12,147 nucleotides of DNA from an uncultured Eubacteriales bacterium (lineage in GTDB: Bacteria; Bacillota_A; Clostridia; Oscillospirales; Oscillospiraceae). The stretch covers positions 1 through 12,147 of the forward strand of contig CATJRT010000165.1 of assembly GCA_949742895.1 (NCBI GenBank), given 5' to 3'. The position numbers and the translations under genes were made by a program. This document shows positions 7,312 through 12,147 of the stretch, one piece after another; the stretch's first letter is position 1, and each line of letters begins with the position of its first letter. The notes beneath the pieces are model-generated. The model was not told where the DNA came from. It ran no database searches and was given only the letters and a program-made list of their open reading frames with translations.

Positions 7312-8259
7312 CACCGTCTTGAACTGCATTGCCTTGTACCGGCCCATCTTTTCCTTCACGATCTCCATATTCTTGGGGTCGCGGTAGAACGCGCCCTCAG
7401 TGGCCCCAATCTCATCCAGATGATGGCCTCGGCCTTCCACTGTGGTGCGGTCCCGGCTGTAGCCAATTTCGGGGTCGATGACGAACTTCCACCTGCCGTC
7501 CTCGCCCCTCTCCAGGTCGCCGCCGCAACCGCACACCTGGCACTCCACCTTGAAGTGGATGCCGTCCCATTGGGGCTCACCCAGCACCAAGGCGTTGGAA
7601 TGACAGTGGGGGCACCAGCCCATATCGGGGTCGCCCTCCCAGCCCCGGTCCCTGGGGTCCTTGGCCAGGGAAGCCATGATGTTCTGGCCCAGTTTGCGGG
7701 CGCGCTCAAGGTGGTCGGGCCGGGTCAATACATGGGACTTGGCGGAAATACGGGTGGCAAGCTGCATATCCACCACGTTGAAGTCGCACGTAAACATGGC
7801 TGCCTGCATATTCTCCAGGGTCTGGGACATCCAGGCCCGGGTGGAGCCGCCGGTTGCAATCAGTCCGGCCACACGGTGCCGGGCCTGGATGGCGCCGATT
7901 TTTTCCAGGAACGCCGTCTCATAGGCCAGGGAGCGCTGCATGAACCGGGTGAAATTGGCGGAGACCTGAAGGTCATAAGTAGGCGCGGAGAAGATGACCG
8001 CGTCATTCTCGAACAGAGCCTGCATCAGCTTGTCCTTGTCGTCCTTCTCCTTCAGCACACAGCCCACGTTCTCACCCTTCATAAACATACCCTGAGAGCA
8101 GAAGGTACAGCCGGTAGAGTCCTCGATATTGTAGTCCCGCAGGTTGACAAAGGTGACCTCCGCCCCCATCTCTTGGCAGGCATACAGCGCCTCCTTGAGC
8201 AGAATCTCGCTGTTGCTGTCCTTGCGGCCCGCTGTCATTCCCATTACCTTGAATGCCAT
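7309..8259 (-). CDS. Flavodoxin-fold NAD(P)H-dependent FMN reductase with C-terminal zinc ribbon
   Basis: 316-aa cytoplasmic flavoprotein, first gene of the operon. AAGGAGG sits 8 bases before the ATG. Residues 1-200 resemble the NADPH-dependent FMN reductase / iron-sulfur flavoprotein group: an N-terminal MGMTAGRKDSNSE phosphate loop, a Cys51-x2-Cys54...Cys67 cluster and the flavin-loop motif APTYDLQVSANF (92-103). The Cys set is one short of the compact four-Cys site of true iron-sulfur flavoproteins. Residues 216-243 hold CPHC and CQVC pairs, a rubredoxin/zinc-ribbon-type metal site not usual in this family, followed by a roughly 70-residue tail. It may supply reduced FMN, act as a one/two-electron carrier to the FAD reductase encoded 46 bases downstream, or reduce a substrate directly. 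Fold assignment is firm, role is inferred from the operon. Confidence 0.85.
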   Translation of the reverse strand: MAFKVMGMTAGRKDSNSEILLKEALYACQEMGAEVTFVNLRDYNIEDSTGCTFCSQGMFMKGENVGCVLKEKDDKDKLMQALFENDAVIFSAPTYDLQVSANFTRFMQRSLAYETAFLEKIGAIQARHRVAGLIATGGSTRAWMSQTLENMQAAMFTCDFNVVDMQLATRISAKSHVLTRPDHLERARKLGQNIMASLAKDPRDRGWEGDPDMGWCPHCHSNALVLGEPQWDGIHFKVECQVCGCGGDLERGEDGRWKFVIDPEIGYSRDRTTVEGRGHHLDEIGATEGAFYRDPKNMEIVKEKMGRYKAMQFKTV

Positions 8260-8394
8260 GATCTTTTCCTCCTTGTTTATTTCGCATTTTGTCGTATATG
8301 TTTAGCTTTGCGCTTCCGGCAGGAACGGTTGGTTGATACACAGCACGGCTGGTCAAAATATGTCTTTTCCATCAAACAACCGAAGAAAAACCGA

Positions 8395-8407
8395 GTACAC
8401 TTTGTAC
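8395..8407. repeat. Short dyad near the operon transcription start
   Basis: GTACA (8395-8399) and TGTAC (8403-8407) form a perfect 5-bp inverted repeat with a 3-base spacer. It lies just downstream of the predicted start point (about 8411). The position suits a repressor site, but the dyad is short and may be chance. Confidence 0.35.
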
Positions 8408-8417
8408 ATTATTATTT

Positions 8418-8446
8418 ATTATAAGAGCAGCCACCGGATTCGTCAT
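8418..8446 (-). promoter_or_regulatory. Predicted sigma-A promoter of the redox operon
   Basis: Read on the minus strand: -35 ATGACG (8446-8441, 4 of 6 match), a 17-base spacer, and a perfect -10 TATAAT (8423-8418). Start is predicted near 8411, giving a leader of about 150 bases before the FMN reductase ATG. A very AT-rich stretch upstream (about 8457-8500) could act as an UP element. The weak -35 fits an activated or regulated promoter, and a large inverted repeat covers it. Confidence 0.6.
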
Positions 8447-8456
8447 CCGATGGCTG
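8428..8456. repeat. 12-bp inverted repeat over the -35/spacer: candidate operator
   Basis: Positions 8428-8439 mirror 8445-8456 around a 5-base centre, with one mismatch that becomes a G-U pair in minus-strand RNA. It covers the -35 hexamer and most of the spacer of the operon promoter and lies about 70 bases downstream of the regulator's stop. As an mRNA hairpin it could end the regulator transcript, but the following bases (CTCTTATAATAA) are not a U-run. An operator for the adjacent regulator is the favoured reading; both are possible. Confidence 0.55.
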
Positions 8457-8523
8457 TCAAAAATTTATCAATTTTATCTGCAGTTTTTGCAACGTTTGTC
8501 TAAACATTTTCCAGCCGCCGCGC

Positions 8524-9780
8524 CTACGGCATTTCTAATTTGGAAACGCTCCACCGTTTGAGATAATCCATCAAATAGAAAGAGAATTCATAGGCAAACA
8601 GCCGCCTGCCATCGTAGATATCCGTCTCCAGCAGGTCGGCAATTTTGTTCATCCGGTAAAAGAAGGTGCTCTTGTGGATGTGAAGCTGAGCTGCAGCGTC
8701 GGTGGCGCTACGGGAGTACTGGATATAAGTGCGCAGGGTGTGGAGAAATTCCGTGTGATAAGTCTGGTCATGCTGCTGAAGCAGCCGCAGATCCGGGAAT
8801 ATCTGAGATTGCAGCCAGTCCTGGCTCATTCCCTGGGAAAACATATGAAAAAGATATTCCTGCTCGTAGCTGTAAATATACTCGTCGCTGAAGGGACGGT
8901 TGACGCAGGCCACCGCCTGCTCCGCCGCATAGTGGGACATGACCAACAACGTGTAGTAGTAGCTGATGCCGCACCGCATACGGTTGAATTTCAAAAAATT
9001 CAGCAGAGATTGGCGTTCCCTGCCATTCAGGGGGTGGGGCGTACTCCGCGGTAGCAGCATATACAGCCTGCCGTTTACCACCCCCACCAGCCCCTCCGGA
9101 AGGATATTGCGTAGCAGCTCGTAATAATGGCTTTTTGCCATATGCATACACTCCGAGTCGTCGAAGGAAAAATACAGCATATAGTAATAGGGCTGTGGCG
9201 TGCGCTCAAGCTGCTGGAGCCGCTGCTGGGCAAATTCGTTGGAGGAAAAGTGCCCGTCCGTCAGCTCCTGCAAAAAATACTCATATTTCAGGCCACTTTC
9301 CACTGCGAAGCTGTCGTTCTTTTGCAGCTCGATGGCCAGCACCTGCCCCAGAAACCCAATCAGCTCCAGGTCCCCATCTGTGAACCCCTCCGGACGGCCC
9401 GGGCAAAACAGATAGGCCACCATGGCCCGGTTGATCCGCACCGGCTGGAAGGTGATCTCATAGGGAAAAAGGGCGTCGCGGCAGACATAGGGATCGCTTG
9501 TCTCCAACGCATGGCTGATATGCTGGTTCAGCTCCAGGCTCTGGCTCTTGTCGAACTTGAGGTACTGCTTCCCGTCGGCAGTGTCCAAATCCGGATCGGC
9601 TTCAACAGGCCCAGGCACCTTTGCCAGAAAGCCATAGCTGGTGTCGCACAGGTTCAACTCCATCTGGATCACATCATATACCAGGTCCAGATAGTATTTC
9701 AGCGGGTATTTCGATTGCAGCGCCTGAAAGAGCTTGTGTTTGGTGCTTTCGATCTTCTCCCGTGAAATTTCATTTGTCAT
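8524..9780 (-). CDS. PucR/CdaR-family transcriptional regulator
   Basis: 418-aa DNA-binding regulator. GGAGG lies 7 bases before ATG 9780. The C-terminal about 60 residues (346-405) match the PucR C-terminal helix-turn-helix: YIQYSRSATDAAAQLHIHKS followed by TFFYRMNKI and a DIYDGRRLF stretch. The middle (about 180-330) looks like the degenerate GGDEF-like domain of CdaR/PucR proteins, and the N-terminal 170 residues could be a GAF-like ligand sensor; both domain calls are tentative. Family members sense small metabolites (purines, sugar acids, aromatic compounds) and usually activate nearby catabolic genes. It lies directly upstream of the redox operon, same strand, with a 264-base gap holding the operon promoter and a large inverted repeat. 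It has its own predicted promoter. It probably controls the five-gene operon in response to its substrate (inference). Confidence 0.88.
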   Translation of the reverse strand: MTNEISREKIESTKHKLFQALQSKYPLKYYLDLVYDVIQMELNLCDTSYGFLAKVPGPVEADPDLDTADGKQYLKFDKSQSLELNQHISHALETSDPYVCRDALFPYEITFQPVRINRAMVAYLFCPGRPEGFTDGDLELIGFLGQVLAIELQKNDSFAVESGLKYEYFLQELTDGHFSSNEFAQQRLQQLERTPQPYYYMLYFSFDDSECMHMAKSHYYELLRNILPEGLVGVVNGRLYMLLPRSTPHPLNGRERQSLLNFLKFNRMRCGISYYYTLLVMSHYAAEQAVACVNRPFSDEYIYSYEQEYLFHMFSQGMSQDWLQSQIFPDLRLLQQHDQTYHTEFLHTLRTYIQYSRSATDAAAQLHIHKSTFFYRMNKIADLLETDIYDGRRLFAYEFSFYLMDYLKRWSVSKLEMP

Positions 9781-9782
9781 GG

Positions 9783-9827
9783 CGGCACCTCCCGTTTATG
9801 CCCTGCATCAAAAGCCCCGGCACCTCC
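9783..9827 (-). repeat. 10-bp direct repeat duplicating the regulator's ribosome site
   Basis: The plus-strand 10-mer CGGCACCTCC (minus GGAGGTGCCG) occurs at 9783-9792, where it is the Shine-Dalgarno site of the regulator, and again at 9818-9827. The upstream copy lies in a small hairpin (CCCGG 9816-9820 with CCGGG 9826-9830, 5-base loop). It is followed by ATG and a 12-codon frame that runs into the regulator start. This is a possible decoy site or leader peptide; evidence is limited to the repeat and spacing. Confidence 0.4.
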
Positions 9828-9868
9828 GGGAACGCTTCACCATTTGGTTATCAATACAGGCTTATATT

Positions 9869-9897
9869 ATTGTATATCACCCAAGCTGTAATAGCAA
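9869..9897 (-). promoter_or_regulatory. Predicted promoter of the regulator gene
   Basis: Minus strand: -35 TTGCTA (9897-9892), 17-base spacer, -10 TACAAT (9874-9869), in the only AT-rich part of the gap. The predicted start is near 9862, about 80 bases before the regulator ATG. Each hexamer has mismatches but the spacing is ideal. Confidence 0.5.
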
Positions 9898-9932
9898 GGG
9901 GAAGGCACAACGGAACGGGAAGAAAACAAATA

Positions 9933-9965
9933 CCGCCGTCAATCGCTGTGCTCCTGAAGCGGCGG
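9933..9965 (-). terminator. Weak possible terminator at the end of the MBL gene
   Basis: CCGCCG/CGGCGG arms (9933-9938 with 9960-9965) enclose a 21-base loop that contains the MBL stop codon. A U-rich stretch follows on the minus strand (opposite 9921-9932). The short stem and long loop make it a weak candidate. Confidence 0.35.
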
Positions 9966-10745
9966 CGTGTCCGGCTTGACAATCAGGCAGACGAGCTGGC
10001 CGGTTTCCCGGTTTTGAAGCTCCCCCACGTAGAGCCGGCCCTTGATGTGGGGCAACGGCCCGAATTCATACTCCATCCCCCGCTTCCGCCCCACCAGGGG
10101 TACACAGCGGCGGAAGCTTTCAATGACAGGCTTGGGAAACAGGAAATCAAAATGGGCGGACAGAAAGCGGTCGAAGGGCAGCTCCATGGCCCGGTCAAGC
10201 TGCTGCGCGTAGTGCTCCAGCGGCAGGCTTTCCGGGAACAGGATGCACATCTGGGGCGAAAGGGCATCCCCGGCCAGCAGCAGACGCAACTCCCGGCACA
10301 AAAGGCCGGCGCTCCCCGGCGTATGGCCGGACAGCTCCATCACCTCCACCGTCATGCCCCCCAGGTCCAGCACGGTTCCGGGGGAAAGGGGCCTGTAGCG
10401 CTGGGGACAAAAGCTGTCCACCATCCCGCTCAGCTCCCGGCCCAGCGTGCGCTCCAGAACCGGAATCTGGCTCCGGCCCACGTCCAACAGGGGCAGGTCC
10501 GCTTCGCTCATATACACCATGTCGAACTGCCTCACACCGCCCACATGGTCGAAATGGCCGTGGCTGGCAATGACCACCGGCTCCATGGGGCACAGGCTGG
10601 AGATGAACCCCCGCAGGTCCCCCAATCCAGTCATGGTGTCGAACAGAATGGCGCTTCGGCTTCCGGTAAGCAGGGTGCAGAAATTGCCCTGACCGTCTCC
10701 AATTTGCCGCACCCCCGGCGCGATCTCTTTACAGGAAAACTCCAT
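9939..10745 (-). CDS. MBL-fold (metallo-beta-lactamase superfamily) hydrolase
   Basis: 268-aa predicted cytoplasmic metal-dependent hydrolase. The complete binuclear metal site is visible: HGHFDH (His62, His64, Asp66, His67), His141 in SGHTPGS, Asp160 in LAGDA and His198 in SAHFD. The glyoxalase II-like layout suggests a thioester, lactone or similar ester as substrate, but this superfamily is very broad. GGAGG stands 4 bases before the ATG and is preceded by the terminator of the acyltransferase gene, so expression may need read-through or a promoter inside that gene. It lies between an acyl-transfer gene pair and the regulator of the redox operon, so thioester hydrolysis in the same pathway is possible (inference only). 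No signal peptide. Confidence 0.85.
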   Translation of the reverse strand: MEFSCKEIAPGVRQIGDGQGNFCTLLTGSRSAILFDTMTGLGDLRGFISSLCPMEPVVIASHGHFDHVGGVRQFDMVYMSEADLPLLDVGRSQIPVLERTLGRELSGMVDSFCPQRYRPLSPGTVLDLGGMTVEVMELSGHTPGSAGLLCRELRLLLAGDALSPQMCILFPESLPLEHYAQQLDRAMELPFDRFLSAHFDFLFPKPVIESFRRCVPLVGRKRGMEYEFGPLPHIKGRLYVGELQNRETGQLVCLIVKPDTPPLQEHSD

Positions 10746-10756
10746 AAAGCCTCCTT

Positions 10757-10800
10757 TTAAAACAGCGCCGCCCGGCGGCAGGACAGCCGCGGGAGGCGCT
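10757..10800 (-). terminator. Intrinsic terminator after the acyltransferase, abutting the MBL ribosome site
   Basis: In minus-strand RNA, AGCGCC near 10800-10795 pairs with GGCGCT near 10769-10764, and the inner CCCG-CGGC arms extend the stem with one mismatch and one bulge. A U-run follows opposite 10759-10762. The run passes straight into AAAAGGAGG, the ribosome site of the MBL gene. Confidence 0.75.
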
Positions 10801-10816
10801 TGATTATGATGTCTGG

Positions 10817-11824
10817 TTATCTCTTCATGCCCGCCGCACGCACAGCAGAAATCACCACATTGCCCTTGATTTCGGACACAGGCGCACCCCGGGAGCAGTC
10901 GCAGACCACCTTCTGGAAGCCCTGCAGCATAGGGCCATATGCATCGGCGTGACCGAACTGCTGGATAAGCTTCACGGCGATGTTGCCCACATTCAGGTCA
11001 GGCCAGATCAGCACGTTGGCCTTGCCCGCCACGCGGCTCTCCTCCTTGACCTTCTTAGCGGCTACGGCGGGGACAATGGCAGAGTCCAACTGCAGCTCGC
11101 CCTCAATGGCCAAGTCGGGACGCTTCTCGTTGGCAATCTTCGTAGCCTCGATCACCTTGTCAATCAGCTCACCCTGACCGCTGCCCCGGGTGGAGTAGCA
11201 CACCAGCGCACAGCGGGGCTCCCAGTCCAGCAGGGAGCGCACCGTGTCGCAGGCCGAGATGGCAATGGACGCAAGCTGCTCGGCGTTGGGGTTGGTGCAA
11301 ACGGCGCTGTCACCCACCGCCAGCAGGGAGCCTTCGCTGCCCTCATAACCGGGGATCTCGCACAGGCCGATGCTGGAAATAGTGGTGATGTCGGGCTGGA
11401 GGCCCACCACCATCTGGCCGGCCAGAATTACGTCACCGGTGGTGTTGTTGATGCCGGCAAAGGTCACGTCCGCCTCGTCCACCGCCTGCATCACGGTGGC
11501 AAAGTACAACGGGTCCTCCATGCGGCGGCCCAGGGCCTTTTCCTTCAGCCTGCGGTCGGGTTGGGCCACATAGGCGGCGATCAGCTTGTTCTTGTACGCC
11601 TCGTCTTTGATGTCCACAAAGGTGAACACGCACTCATCAAGGCCCCGCTCCTTGCACAGGGCCCTGAGCTGTTCCGTGTCGCCCACCAGGATAGGGACGA
11701 TGTAGCCGTCCCGGCCACACTCATAGGCGGCCTGCATCATCTTCTCATTGTCCGCCTCGGGGAACGCCACCCGCTGGGGGTCCAGCTTGGCCTTGGCGTA
11801 TAGCTGTTCCAAAATACTCGCCAT
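10817..11824 (-). CDS. Phosphate acyltransferase, Pta/Ptb family
   Basis: 335-aa cytoplasmic enzyme of the phosphate acetyl/butyryltransferase family, which exchanges the acyl group between CoA and phosphate. Visible family motifs: VAFPEADNEK (19-28), YSTRGSG (210-216), EGELQLDSAI (241-250), SRVAGKANVLIWPDLNVGNI (263-282) and CDCSRGAPV (308-316). Length and C-terminal motifs are closer to Pta (about 330 aa) than to Ptb (about 300 aa). The central segment TTGDVILAGQMVVGLQPD (128-145) lacks the RPALQ-type sequence of ordinary Pta, so this is a divergent group and the acyl substrate is uncertain. GGGGAG lies 7 bases before the ATG. It follows a carrier-protein gene by 17 bases, likely in one operon, and ends at a terminator. 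It could make the acyl-phosphate used by the butyrate-kinase-family enzyme downstream, or act in another pathway. Confidence 0.85.
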   Translation of the reverse strand: MASILEQLYAKAKLDPQRVAFPEADNEKMMQAAYECGRDGYIVPILVGDTEQLRALCKERGLDECVFTFVDIKDEAYKNKLIAAYVAQPDRRLKEKALGRRMEDPLYFATVMQAVDEADVTFAGINNTTGDVILAGQMVVGLQPDITTISSIGLCEIPGYEGSEGSLLAVGDSAVCTNPNAEQLASIAISACDTVRSLLDWEPRCALVCYSTRGSGQGELIDKVIEATKIANEKRPDLAIEGELQLDSAIVPAVAAKKVKEESRVAGKANVLIWPDLNVGNIAVKLIQQFGHADAYGPMLQGFQKVVCDCSRGAPVSEIKGNVVISAVRAAGMKR

Positions 11825-11841
11825 AACGCTTCTCCCCTGGC

Positions 11842-12081
11842 TTACAGCAGCTCCTCAGTCTTATCCACCAGCTCACCGATGGTCTTGCAGGCGGCGGCGA
11901 TGGGGAGCTGCACCAGCACGTCCAGCTCGTTCTCGATTTCGGACACCAAGCCCACCATCAGCACGGAGGTTCCGCCCAGATCCTCTTTGATGCGGGTGTC
12001 CATAGACAGGGTGCTAATGTCCTTGTTGTAAGAGGTGGAAACCAGCTCCAGAATTTTTGCTTCCAGTTCCTTGCGGTCCAT
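11842..12081 (-). CDS. Acyl carrier protein-like protein
   Basis: 79-aa acidic, helical protein of acyl-carrier-protein size. The start is ATG 12081, with GGAG 10 bases upstream; an in-frame TTG at 12090 is too close to that site. DLGGTSVLMVGLVSEIENEL (34-53) aligns with the DLGADSL...EL region of ACP, so Ser39 is the expected phosphopantetheine attachment site. The usual DSL is TSV, which departs from housekeeping AcpP; this points to a specialised carrier or an apo-type paralogue. It lies 17 bases upstream of the Pta-family gene, suggesting acyl transfer between the two. No fatty-acid synthesis gene is visible in the window. Confidence 0.8.
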   Translation of the reverse strand: MDRKELEAKILELVSTSYNKDISTLSMDTRIKEDLGGTSVLMVGLVSEIENELDVLVQLPIAAACKTIGELVDKTEELL

Positions 12082-12096
12082 AGTATTCAAGCTCCT

Positions 12097-12147
12097 TTAT
12101 TTATTGTTTTCAGGTCTTAGAAGCTGAACCAATCGCCTCAGCGCGGC
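12097..12147 (-). other. Possible C-terminal end of a further minus-strand gene
   Basis: Two minus-strand frames enter from the right edge: one ends in TAA at 12099-12097 (last residues RPENNK), the other in TGA at 12112-12110 (last residues GSASKT). Both are compatible with the ACP ribosome site that follows. About 50 bases is too little to choose between them or to rule out intergenic DNA. Confidence 0.25.

Noticed and set aside
2595..8424. Long + strand open frames opposite the operon (for example 2595-3698, 5934-7289, 7420-8424)
   Set aside because: They are antisense shadows produced by GC-rich third codon positions. They have low-complexity Ala/Gly/His/Leu composition, no ribosome sites and no family motifs, and lie opposite genes with clear motifs.
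8455..8460. Perfect TTGACA on the minus strand as the -35 of the operon
   Set aside because: It is 31 bases from the TATAAT, far beyond a workable spacer, and no -10 exists at 17 bases from it.
9621..11803. Long + strand open frames opposite the regulator, MBL and acyltransferase genes
   Set aside because: Same antisense effect; the minus-strand proteins carry complete metal-site, HTH and Pta motifs.
1..12147. Mobile elements, CRISPR arrays, tRNA, rRNA or riboswitches
   Set aside because: No transposase or integrase motifs, repeat-spacer arrays, cloverleaf sequences or long structured leaders were seen on either strand.

Overview
The window looks like a chromosomal segment of a strictly anaerobic, moderately GC-rich Firmicute, most likely an Oscillospiraceae-type gut Clostridium (Flavonifractor/Lawsonibacter/Oscillibacter-like). 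This is inferred, not proven. It rests on strong GGAGG ribosome sites, a GC-rich third codon position, a DUF4358 lipoprotein, a butyrate-kinase-family enzyme of clostridial type, PucR/CdaR-type regulation and many oxygen-sensitive Fe-S clusters. No mobile element, CRISPR array, tRNA or rRNA was seen.

Layout. At the left edge, the last 28 codons of an unidentified + strand gene end at a strong intrinsic terminator (93-123). A + strand lipoprotein follows (139-1899, TTG start) with two DUF4358-like repeats and a transglutaminase-like domain. It meets the opposing operon at a bidirectional terminator (1909-1940). Everything else is on the minus strand. From right to left these are: a possible upstream gene end (low confidence), an acyl-carrier-protein-like gene, a phosphate acyltransferase (Pta/Ptb family), a terminator, an MBL-fold hydrolase, a PucR/CdaR-type regulator, and then a five-gene operon. 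The operon reads flavodoxin-fold FMN reductase with a zinc ribbon, fumarate-reductase-fold FAD reductase, NuoG-GltD fusion oxidoreductase, NuoF-C-terminal/ferredoxin protein, butyrate-kinase-family enzyme.

How it may work. The NuoG-GltD fusion and its small Fe-S partner look like a soluble electron-input module: NAD(P)H and perhaps ferredoxin in, about nine or ten Fe-S clusters by Cys motif, one FAD. The FAD reductase keeps the fold of fumarate/urocanate/ketosteroid enzymes but lacks the arginines and histidine that define fumarate reductase, so it probably reduces another unsaturated substrate. The FMN protein could be a second electron carrier. The kinase could make or use the acyl-phosphate of the substrate or product. 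Nearby, the acyltransferase, carrier protein and hydrolase could supply acyl-CoA, acyl-carrier and thioester chemistry. The regulator lies immediately upstream, and the operon promoter carries a large inverted repeat suitable as its operator. The whole set reads as an inducible 'activate, reduce, conserve energy' module for an unknown carboxylic acid. The substrate cannot be read from the sequence.
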